From the NCBI GenBank assembly GCA_038210495.1, contig JBBQWR010000002.1, forward strand, positions 62,001 to 126,000: a stretch of DNA of 64,000 nt. Reading direction: 5' to 3'. This stretch comes from JBBQWR01 sp038210495 (GTDB taxonomy: Bacteria; Planctomycetota; Planctomycetia; Pirellulales; DATAWG01). The position numbers and the translations under genes were made by a program. The notes under the pieces are model-generated. The model was not told where the DNA came from and ran no database searches. It worked only from the letters and a program-made list of their open reading frames with translations. Shown here piece by piece: positions 36,002 through 43,365 of the stretch. The first letter of the stretch is position 1. Each line of letters starts with the position of its first letter.

Positions 36002-37921
36002 GTGTGCGGCATCACCGGTGCAATTTGGACGACTCCCGGGGCGGCGATAGATGCCGCCGTGCTCGAGCGGATGACCGCGCTCGTGGCTCATCGCGGGCCG
36101 GATGATCGCGGCTGTTTTGAAAGTGATCTCAGGTTGCAGCCGGGGCTCGACCCGCAGCCCGGCGTCGCGCTGGGCCATCGCCGGCTGTCGATCATCGATC
36201 TGGCCGGCAGTCGTCAGCCGCTCTCCAATGAGGACGGAACTGTTTGGGCGATCTTCAGCGGCGAGATCTACAATTTTCTATCGCTCCGCCGCCGGCTTGA
36301 AGGTTCGGGCCACCAGTTTCGCACCGCTGGCGACGCCGAAACGATCGTCCATCTGTACGAGGACGAGGGGCCCGAGTTCGTCAAGCATCTGTGGGGCATG
36401 TTCGCGATCGCCGTGTGGGACGGGCCGCGGCGACAACTGACGCTGGCCCGCGACCGGCTCGGAAAAAAGCCGCTCGTCTATCGGCTCGAACGCGAGCGAA
36501 TCAGCTTCGCTAGCGAGCTTAAATGCTTATTGGCCGTCCCAGGCGCGCCGCGCGACGTCGATCCCGCGGCGCTCGACGAATATCTCACGTATCAATACGT
36601 CCCGCATCCGAACGCGATCTTTCGCGGCATCAAAAAACTGCCGCCGGCGCACTATGCCGTGTGGCGCGATGGCCAGTTCGACGTCCAGAGCTATTGGCAG
36701 CCGGACTTCAATCGCCAGATCGAGCGCCCGGCCGCCGATTACCGGGTCGAGTTGCGGGAGCTACTCACCGACTCGGTGCGACTGCGGCTACAAAGCGATG
36801 TGCCGCTGGGGGCGTTTTTATCCGGCGGCGTGGATTCGTCGATCATCGTCGGGCTGATGAGTCAGCTCTCCGACCGGCCGGTAAAGACGTTTTCGATCGG
36901 CTTTCCCGATGCCGATTACGATGAAACGCGATACGCCCGAGAGGTCGCCCAGCGATTCAAGACCGAGCATCACGAGTTGCGTATTGAGCCGCGGGCCCTC
37001 GACATCCTGCCAAAGCTGGCTTGGCATTTCGACGAGCCGATGGGAGACAGTTCCGCCGTGCCGACGTGGTACGTGGCCGAGATGGCGCGGCGAGAAGTGT
37101 CCGTGGCGCTCACGGGCGATGGCGGCGACGAACTGTTCGCGGGCTACGATCGATATCGAGCGGTCGGCCTGTCGGCCTTGCTCGATCGGTTGCCCAGCCC
37201 ACTGCGCTATTCTTTAGGAGCGGGAATTTGGCAGCGTTTGCCCTCCGGCGCCGGGCCGCGAAGCGTATTGCGGAAGCTAATGCGATTTTCGGCCGCCCTC
37301 TCGCGCCCGATCGCACGGCGGTATCTCGATTGGATTGGCACGTTTAGAGAAACGGATCGCGCAGGGCTGTATAGCGACGATTTTTTGGCAAAGCTGCCCG
37401 GCGTCGATCCGGCTGAGTTTTTGCTGCGGGCGTGGCGCCGGTCGGCGAAGCGAGACCCCGTTACGGCCGCTTCACTGGCCGATCTGGTCACCTATTTGCC
37501 GTGCGATCTGATGACGAAGGTTGACATCGCGTCGATGGCACACGGGCTGGAGTGCCGGATGCCGCTGCTCGATCACCGGCTGGTCGAGTTAGCGATCGCG
37601 ATGCCCGCGCGACTCAAGCAGCGCTGGGGCCGGGGCAAGCGGATCTTGCTGGAGACGTTTTGCGATTTGCTTCCCGAGAGCGTTCGCAAGCGACGGAAGA
37701 TGGGTTTTGGCGTGCCGCTGGAGAAATGGCTTCGCGTTGATCTCAAGGATTTTGCGCGCGATACACTGCTTAGTCCCGAGGCTTTGGGGCGCGGTTATTT
37801 CCGACCGGATGCCGTGCGGCAACTAGTCGATCAGCATCAATCCGGCGCGAAGAACCACGGTTATCAGTTGTGGTCATTGCTGGTTCTCGAACTCTGGCAT
37901 CGGCAATGGATCGATACATAG
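36002..37921 (+). CDS. asnB: Asparagine synthetase (glutamine-hydrolysing)
   Basis: The 639-residue cytoplasmic enzyme has an N-terminal class II glutaminase domain with catalytic Cys2 (start GTG, then CGITGAIW), and RGPDDRGC, LGHRRLSIIDL. The synthetase domain has the PP-loop LSGGVDSSIIVG near residue 275, followed by DEPMGDSSAVPTWYVAEMA and LTGDGGDELFAGYDRY. It transfers glutamine nitrogen to aspartate or, in exopolysaccharide loci, to sugar acids. Position after a GT4 gene makes the latter possible. The TAG stop is supplied by repeat R3. The GTG start is dictated by Cys2. Confidence 0.95.
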   Translation: MCGITGAIWTTPGAAIDAAVLERMTALVAHRGPDDRGCFESDLRLQPGLDPQPGVALGHRRLSIIDLAGSRQPLSNEDGTVWAIFSGEIYNFLSLRRRLEGSGHQFRTAGDAETIVHLYEDEGPEFVKHLWGMFAIAVWDGPRRQLTLARDRLGKKPLVYRLERERISFASELKCLLAVPGAPRDVDPAALDEYLTYQYVPHPNAIFRGIKKLPPAHYAVWRDGQFDVQSYWQPDFNRQIERPAADYRVELRELLTDSVRLRLQSDVPLGAFLSGGVDSSIIVGLMSQLSDRPVKTFSIGFPDADYDETRYAREVAQRFKTEHHELRIEPRALDILPKLAWHFDEPMGDSSAVPTWYVAEMARREVSVALTGDGGDELFAGYDRYRAVGLSALLDRLPSPLRYSLGAGIWQRLPSGAGPRSVLRKLMRFSAALSRPIARRYLDWIGTFRETDRAGLYSDDFLAKLPGVDPAEFLLRAWRRSAKRDPVTAASLADLVTYLPCDLMTKVDIASMAHGLECRMPLLDHRLVELAIAMPARLKQRWGRGKRILLETFCDLLPESVRKRRKMGFGVPLEKWLRVDLKDFARDTLLSPEALGRGYFRPDAVRQLVDQHQSGAKNHGYQLWSLLVLELWHRQWIDT

Positions 37922-37942
37922 CCGCGGCATCCTGCTGCGGAG
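37917..37942 (+). repeat. Dispersed repeat R3, copy 1 (asnB stop)
   Basis: CATAGCCGCGGCATCCTGCT followed by GCGGA. The TAG within ACATAG is the asnB stop codon. Confidence 0.8.
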
Positions 37943-38103
37943 TCCTGTATTGGGGATTTAAAAACCAGTTCGGCGCACCAGGATGCCGGGGCAATGCACG
38001 GGCTTCCCCTGGCGTTTCTTGCAGGGGTAGAATGAGCCGGGCCGATGGCCAACGGCACACGTTTTCCACAATCACGGACCGATTTGCCAGGAGGGATCAC
38101 GCG

Positions 38104-39390
38104 ATGCGGCACGACGAGGACCGCGGCAGTCAGATGAAAGATACCCTGGCCGTCATTCTCGCCGGGGGCAAAGGCTCGCGGCTTGAGCCGCTCACGCGCG
38201 ATAGGGCCAAGCCGGCCGTGCCCTTCGGCGGCGCCTATCGGATCATCGACTTCTCGCTCTCCAACTGCATCAATAGCGGCCTGCGCAAGATCATGATTCT
38301 CACACAATACAAAGCGATGAGTCTCGATCGGCATATCAATCTGGGTTGGAAGGGTTTGCTCAGCCGCGAACTGGGCGAGTTCATCGACATCGTGCCGCCG
38401 CAGCAGCGAATCGACGAGCATTGGTATCGGGGCACGGCCGACGCCGTGTACCAAAATATCTACACGCTCGAAAAAGAGCGGCCGACGCAGGTCCTGATTT
38501 TGGCCGGCGATCATATCTACAAAATGAACTACGGCGCCCTGGTGGATTTTCACCAACAGCATGAGGCTGAACTAACGATCGCCGCGCTGCGGGTGACGAT
38601 CCCCGAAGCCCGCGAGTTCGGCGTGATGCAGATCGACACGACCGGCCGCGTCGTCGGTTTTGAGGAGAAGAAACAAATCCCCAAGACGATTCCCGGCGAT
38701 CCGAATCACTGCCTGGCGTCGATGGGCGTGTATGTGTTCACGGCCCGATTTCTGTTCGAGCAATTGTGTCTCGACGCGACGCGGCCCGGCAGCGCTCACG
38801 ATTTCGGCCACAACATCATTCCTTCGATCATCAATACGCATCGCGTGTACGCCTATCCGTTCCGCGACGAGAACCGCAAGCAAGATGCCTATTGGCGGGA
38901 CGTCGGCACGCTCGACGCGTATTTCGAGGCGAACATGGACCTCGTGGCGGTCGATCCGCTCTTGAACATGTACGACCACCAGTGGCCGATCCGAACGTAT
39001 CATCCGACGTTTCCGCCACCAAAGTTCGTGTTCGCGGCCGAAGGGCCGGACGCCCGTCGCGGCCAGGCGCTCGACAGCATCGTGTGCCAAGGTGGCATCG
39101 TTTCCGGCGGGCAAGTCGAGCGCTCGATCCTCGGCGCGAATGTGCGAATCAACAGCTTCGCCCGCGTCGACGACTCGATTTTGTTCGAAGGAGTCGACAT
39201 CGGGCGGCACGCGAAAATTCGCCGCGCGATTATCGACAAGGGGGTAAGAATTCCGCCCGGCGCCTCAGTGGGCTACGACCCGGAAGAAGACCGCGCGCGC
39301 GGGTTCACCGTCAGTGAAGGGGGCGTGACGGTCATCGCAAAGGCCGACGGCGTCGAGCATTTTGAGGAGGCGGAGTCGTTGGAGCGTTAA
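38104..39390 (+). CDS. glgC: Glucose-1-phosphate adenylyltransferase
   Basis: The 428-residue cytoplasmic enzyme makes ADP-glucose for glycogen synthesis. The nucleotide-binding start is AVILAGGKGSRLEPLTRDRAKPAVPFGG near residue 15-40 (split by the family-conserved Gly/Arg residues), then IDFSLSNCINSG, WYRGTADAVYQN, LAGDHIYKMNY, and ASMGVYVF. A C-terminal left-handed beta helix carries SVGYDPEEDR. The ATG at 38104 has AGGAGGGA upstream; a longer in-frame opening that runs through repeat R3 is rejected. Allosteric regulation by metabolites is usual for the family. Confidence 0.95.
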   Translation: MRHDEDRGSQMKDTLAVILAGGKGSRLEPLTRDRAKPAVPFGGAYRIIDFSLSNCINSGLRKIMILTQYKAMSLDRHINLGWKGLLSRELGEFIDIVPPQQRIDEHWYRGTADAVYQNIYTLEKERPTQVLILAGDHIYKMNYGALVDFHQQHEAELTIAALRVTIPEAREFGVMQIDTTGRVVGFEEKKQIPKTIPGDPNHCLASMGVYVFTARFLFEQLCLDATRPGSAHDFGHNIIPSIINTHRVYAYPFRDENRKQDAYWRDVGTLDAYFEANMDLVAVDPLLNMYDHQWPIRTYHPTFPPPKFVFAAEGPDARRGQALDSIVCQGGIVSGGQVERSILGANVRINSFARVDDSILFEGVDIGRHAKIRRAIIDKGVRIPPGASVGYDPEEDRARGFTVSEGGVTVIAKADGVEHFEEAESLER

Positions 39391-39446
39391 CCCGTGGCGA
39401 TATTTTCTAATCATTTCAGCATTCGGCTGACCAACAGGTTTTAGTC

Positions 39447-39623
39447 ATGGAAGTTTCGCCGAACCACAAACCTGACGCAGAAACCGGTCGCTCGGCTATT
39501 GAGAATATTCGCCGCATTTTGTCGGAAGTTGATAGGAATATGGCTGCGAATGGCGTTTCTCCGGAAGAGATGGGTGCCGCCGTTGATGAGGCAATGCAAC
39601 ATGTCCGGCCGCCAAGAAGTTGA
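39447..39623 (+). CDS. Small 58-residue protein of unknown function
   Basis: ATG at 39447 opens MEVSPNHKPDAETGRSAIEN, then an amphipathic helix (IRRILSEVDRNMAANG) and VSPEEMGAAVDEAMQHVRPP before TGA. The two short predicted helices and balanced codon use suggest a real small protein. It is too short for recognition. The stop overlaps a TTG that could start the permease gene; the better permease start is 27 nt downstream. No clear ribosome-binding site is seen. Confidence 0.4.
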   Translation: MEVSPNHKPDAETGRSAIENIRRILSEVDRNMAANGVSPEEMGAAVDEAMQHVRPPRS

Positions 39624-39649
39624 ATTGGCAAAAAAGCAGGCGCCGTTCT

Positions 39650-41068
39650 ATGTCCCTCCTCTTTGCTCGCGCCCTCAAGCCGGTCTCGCCGTCGCTCTAT
39701 GCCCCGTTGCTCGTGGCGGCGGCCGTTTGCGCATTGCTTCTCCTGACGGGTAAAATCCCGCTCGGTTACAACATCCGCAACCTGGCCGTTCGTTGGCGGA
39801 CGACGCTGCTTACGGCGATGGCATTCACGCTCGTCGTCGCTCTGCTGGTTGTGATGATGGCGTTCGTCAACGGCATGACGCAACTTACCGAGCAAAGCGG
39901 CCAGCCTGGGAATGTGATCGTGCTCTCCGATGGCTCGACAGACGAGCTCATGAGCAACATGGGCTATTCCGATTCAGCCGATGTTGTGCTTCAGCCGGGC
40001 ATCCTCCGCGACGAGCAAAATCATCCGCTCGCGAGTCGTGAAGTGTATCTCGTGGTCACGCAGCCGATCCCAGCGAAAAACAATTCAACGGCGAGCGAAG
40101 GATTTGCGACGGATCGAAAGATGGCCGCACCGAACGCCGCAGCCACGGGCGTCAATCAAAAACGTCGATTCGTGCAAGTTCGCGGGCTTGAGGATCCCAC
40201 GATCGCCGCGAAGGTTCATGGCCTGTTGCTCTACCCGGGCGGCCGATGGATTTCGGAGTCGGGCGTTCAGCGACTCAGACCGGCCGGCGCCGAAAAAGAC
40301 GAGGTCGTCTTCGAGGCCGTGTTGGGCGAAGGAGTCGCCGGAGAACTGGGAAAAGATCGCGGCGGCAGTCCACTCGCGGTCGGCGAGGTGTTCGATCTGG
40401 GGCCACGGAAATGGATCGTCGTCGGAGTGATGCGTTCGTCCGGCTCGACGTTTGGCTCGGAGATTTGGGCTCGAGCGTCGCTGGTCGCGCCGCAGTTCGG
40501 CAAAGAGGGGGTCTTTACTTCGATCGTGCTGCGGACGGCCGGGGCCGATGCGGCGAGCAAACTAGCGACGCAACTGAAGACGTATCGCAAAGCCTCGCTG
40601 CAAGCGATGACCGAGACGGAATATTTTTCCAAACTAAACGCCACGAACAAGCAGTTTCTCTGGGCGATCTCGTTCGTCACGATCGTGATGGCGATCGGCG
40701 GCGTGTTCGGCGTGATGAACACGATGTTCGCCGCGATCGCCACGCGGACCAAAGACATCGGAGTGCTCAGGCTGATGGGTTTCGCCCGCTGGCAGATATT
40801 GTCGTCGTTCTTCATCGAGTCGCTGGCGATCGCGCTCGTCGGGGGCATGCTGGGTTGCCTGCTGGGAACGGTCGCCGATGGGTGGACGGCCACGAGCATC
40901 GTCAGCGGCGGCGCGGGCGGAGGCGGCAAGTTCGTGGTGCTCCAGCTCATGGTCACCAGCGATACGCTGGCCATTGGGATGCTGGTGACGCTGCTGATGG
41001 GCAGTCTCGGAGGGTTCTTTCCGGCGCTGTCGGCGGTGCGTCTGACGCCGCTGGAAACGCTACGCTGA
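39650..41068 (+). CDS. FtsX/MacB-type ABC transporter permease
   Basis: The 472-residue membrane protein has an N-terminal pair of hydrophobic segments (LYAPLLVAAAVCALLLL; TLLTAMAFTLVVALLVVMMAFV), a periplasmic domain of about 220 residues, and three C-terminal helices (ISFVTIVMAIGGVFGVMNTMFAAIA with the typical ATRTKDIGVLRLMG; SFFIESLAIALVGGMLGCLLG; LVTLLMGSLGGFFPALSAVRLTPLETLR). The ending PLETLR is characteristic of MacB/LolC-type permeases. No ATPase gene is adjacent, so the partner is elsewhere. The ATG at 39650 is chosen over TTG 39620. Substrate unknown. Confidence 0.88.
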   Translation: MSLLFARALKPVSPSLYAPLLVAAAVCALLLLTGKIPLGYNIRNLAVRWRTTLLTAMAFTLVVALLVVMMAFVNGMTQLTEQSGQPGNVIVLSDGSTDELMSNMGYSDSADVVLQPGILRDEQNHPLASREVYLVVTQPIPAKNNSTASEGFATDRKMAAPNAAATGVNQKRRFVQVRGLEDPTIAAKVHGLLLYPGGRWISESGVQRLRPAGAEKDEVVFEAVLGEGVAGELGKDRGGSPLAVGEVFDLGPRKWIVVGVMRSSGSTFGSEIWARASLVAPQFGKEGVFTSIVLRTAGADAASKLATQLKTYRKASLQAMTETEYFSKLNATNKQFLWAISFVTIVMAIGGVFGVMNTMFAAIATRTKDIGVLRLMGFARWQILSSFFIESLAIALVGGMLGCLLGTVADGWTATSIVSGGAGGGGKFVVLQLMVTSDTLAIGMLVTLLMGSLGGFFPALSAVRLTPLETLR

Positions 41069-41079
41069 GGCAAACCGCT

Positions 41080-41142
41080 TATAGCCGCGGCATCCCGCTG
41101 CGAAGTAACGCTGACTCCTCAGCAGGATGTCGCGGCTATGTA
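41080..41142. repeat. Dispersed repeat R3, copy 2 (inverted pair)
   Basis: ATAGCCGCGGCATCCCGCTG and an inverted CAGCAGGATGTCGCGGCTAT flank a roughly 22-nt spacer, forming a long hairpin 12 nt after the permease stop and about 90 nt before glnA. Confidence 0.8.
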
Positions 41143-41231
41143 TTTCTACCGTCGCGCTTTATGATGCTCGCTACGGCCACGTCTCGCGCGGCGCGAGTGC
41201 AACGAGTCGTTTTCATCAAAGGGGACTCACC

Positions 41232-42644
41232 GTGAAACCGAAAGAAGTTCTCGCGCTCTGTCGCGAAAAAGACGTCAAGGCGGTCGATCTGCGGTTCATG
41301 GATTTTCCCGGGCTTTGGCAGCACTTTACGATTCCCGTCAACAAGCTCGAGGAAGAAGTCTTCGAGAACGGGCTGGGCTTTGACGGCTCGAGCATTCGCG
41401 GCTGGCAGGCGATCAACGAGAGCGACATGCTCGTGGTGCCCGAGCCGGACACGGCCTTTCTCGATCCGTTCACCACGCTGCCGACGCTGGTGATGGTTTG
41501 CAATATCCAAGATCCGATCACGCGCGAGGACTATAGCCGTGACCCGCGAAACATTGCCCGCAAGTCGGTCAATTATCTGAAGAGCACGGGCATCGCCGAC
41601 ACGGCGTTCATGGGTCCGGAACTGGAGTTCTTCATCTTCGACGACGTGCGGTTCGACCAGAACGCCCACGAAGGCTATTACCACATCGACAGCATCGAAG
41701 GGGAATGGAACCGTGGTCGCGTGGAGAATCCGAACCTGGGCTACAAGCTCCGCTACAAGGAAGGTTATTTCCCGGTGCCGCCGTCCGATCAATTGATGGA
41801 CATCCGCAACGAGATGATGCAGACGCTCATCGAATGCGGCATCGACGTCGAGGCGCAGCATCACGAAGTGGCGACCGGCGGCCAGTCGGAAATCGACATG
41901 CGATTCGCGCCGCTGGTCCGCATGGCCGACAACGTGCTGATCTACAAATATGTGCTCAAGGGAGTCGCGAAGAAGCACAACAAGACGGTCACGTTCATGC
42001 CCAAGCCGCTATTCGGCGACAATGGCTCGGGGATGCACACGCACTTTTCGTTTTGGAAGAACGGCAATCCGCTCTTTGCTGGCGGCGGATACGCGGGCCT
42101 GAGCGAAATGGCGATTCACGCGATCGGCGGCGTGCTCAAGCATGCTCCGTCGATCCTGGCGTTCACCAATCCGACGACCAACAGCTACAAGCGGCTGGTT
42201 CCCGGTTACGAGGCGCCGGTCAACTTGGCTTATTCGCAGCGCAATCGATCGGCCTGCTGTCGGATTCCGATGTACAGTCCGAGCCCGAAAGCAAAGCGCG
42301 TGGAATTCCGCTGCCCCGACCCCAGTTGCAATCCGTATTTAGCGTTCTCGGCGATTCTGATGGCCGCGATCGACGGAATTCAAAACAAGATTCATCCGGG
42401 CGAACCGCTCGACAAGGACCTTTACGATCTGGAGCCGGAAGAGCGGCAAGAAATTCCCCAAACGCCCGGCTCGCTCGATGAGGTGCTCAGTGCCTTGCGG
42501 GCCGACCACGAATATCTGCTCCGCGGCAACGTGTTTACGCAGGACGTCATCGAGACGTGGATCAAGTACAAACGAGAGCGCGAAGCCGACGCCGTGCGTC
42601 TGAGGCCGCATCCGTACGAGTTCTGTCTGTATTACGACATTTAA
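41232..42644 (+). CDS. glnA: Glutamine synthetase type I
   Basis: The 470-residue enzyme condenses glutamate and ammonia with ATP. The GTG at 41232 (VKPKEVLALCREKDVKAVDL) has AAAGGGGA upstream and gives the standard GSI length; an upstream in-frame ATG would translate repeat R3. Motifs are GLGFDGSSIRGWQAINESDM, GPELEFFIFDDV, HHEVATGGQSEIDMRF and NGSGMHTHFSFWKNG. DKDLYDLEPEER carries the Tyr that is adenylylated in enterobacterial GlnA, so this may be of the regulated GSI-beta type. It is probably transcribed alone, with a strong hairpin at its end. Confidence 0.97.
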   Translation: MKPKEVLALCREKDVKAVDLRFMDFPGLWQHFTIPVNKLEEEVFENGLGFDGSSIRGWQAINESDMLVVPEPDTAFLDPFTTLPTLVMVCNIQDPITREDYSRDPRNIARKSVNYLKSTGIADTAFMGPELEFFIFDDVRFDQNAHEGYYHIDSIEGEWNRGRVENPNLGYKLRYKEGYFPVPPSDQLMDIRNEMMQTLIECGIDVEAQHHEVATGGQSEIDMRFAPLVRMADNVLIYKYVLKGVAKKHNKTVTFMPKPLFGDNGSGMHTHFSFWKNGNPLFAGGGYAGLSEMAIHAIGGVLKHAPSILAFTNPTTNSYKRLVPGYEAPVNLAYSQRNRSACCRIPMYSPSPKAKRVEFRCPDPSCNPYLAFSAILMAAIDGIQNKIHPGEPLDKDLYDLEPEERQEIPQTPGSLDEVLSALRADHEYLLRGNVFTQDVIETWIKYKREREADAVRLRPHPYEFCLYYDI

Positions 42645-42657
42645 TTTGGTCGCGATG

Positions 42658-42729
42658 GAGCCGCGCACGACAGTAAGCGGTCGGCCGGTTTTTTTCGGCG
42701 GGACCCCCGGCTTACTTCGTGCGCGGCTC
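42658..42729 (+). terminator. Hairpin terminator/repeat after glnA
   Basis: GAGCCGCGCACGAC-AGTAAGC pairs with a complementary arm ending GTGCGCGGCTC; the interior contains a run of seven T and a second GCCGG/CCGGC stem. It begins 13 nt after the glnA stop. The long, nearly perfect arms also suit a miniature mobile element. Confidence 0.65.
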
Positions 42730-42858
42730 TATAAAATCCCGCGGATTTTGATATTCGAAAGAAATCACGCAACAATTCGGCCGCCCACGCGATAATACCT
42801 TGCCCGCTCAAAGGCGCCGCCGACTCCCGCCCTTAATTCGCTTCTTCGCCAAGCCCAA

Positions 42859-43146
42859 ATGCCCCCCGCCGCCCGTATTCTCGACATGCACGTTTGTCCG
42901 ATGGTGACAGTCCTCGTCCCGCACGTCGGCGGCCCGATCGCGGTCGGCTGTCCGACGGTGATCATCGGATTCATGCCGGCGGCGCGAGTGGGCGACATGG
43001 CCATCTGTTGCGGCCCGCCTGACGCGATCGCGATGGGCTCGATGACCGTGATGATCGGTGGCATGCCCGCCGCCCGAATCGGTGACTTGACGATTCACGG
43101 CGGCGTCGTCGTGCTGGGCATGCCGACAGTGATGATCGGCGGCTAG
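42859..43146 (+). CDS. PAAR-domain protein
   Basis: The 95-residue product is almost entirely a PAAR-like repeat. MPPAARILDMHVCPMVTVLV is followed by PHVGGPIAVGCPTVIIG, MPAARVGDMAICCG, and IGGMPAARIGDLTIHGG. PAAR proteins cap the VgrG spike of type VI or related contractile systems and bind a metal through His/Cys. No other secretion-system gene and no toxin domain are present nearby. The start at 42859 has no strong ribosome-binding site; the frame is unmistakable by repeats. Confidence 0.88.
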   Translation: MPPAARILDMHVCPMVTVLVPHVGGPIAVGCPTVIIGFMPAARVGDMAICCGPPDAIAMGSMTVMIGGMPAARIGDLTIHGGVVVLGMPTVMIGG

Positions 43147-43157
43147 TCCGTCGGCGG

Positions 43158-43249
43158 CCTCAAATCTCCCACTTTCGTCGACCATTGGGCAGTGACAACT
43201 CACGGGCCATGCGTTACTTCGCAGTAGGATGCGGCGGCTATGTGTCGCC
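43158..43249 (-). repeat. Dispersed repeat R3, copy 3 (extended form)
   Basis: Starts with CCTCAAATCTCCCACT and ends with GGCGGCTATGTGTCGCC. It aligns along about 92 bp with 54554-54647, so the R3 unit here is longer than the ATAGCCGCGG core. It fills the spacer between the PAAR gene and the pseudokinase gene. Confidence 0.75.
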
Positions 43250-43365
43250 CCCCCCTGCGCGGCTCCCGGCCGTGAACTGCTGCTCTTGTCGTTCGCTGGC
43301 GATTCTGATAGCAACGGGCCGCACGTTCTGTTTTTTCTTAATCGATTGCCAGCAAGGCAGGTTCG

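Noticed and set aside
37870..38103. Longer GlgC with an N-terminal extension
   Set aside because: The extension translates repeat R3 and the end of asnB, while ATG 38104 has a strong ribosome-binding site and fits the family length.
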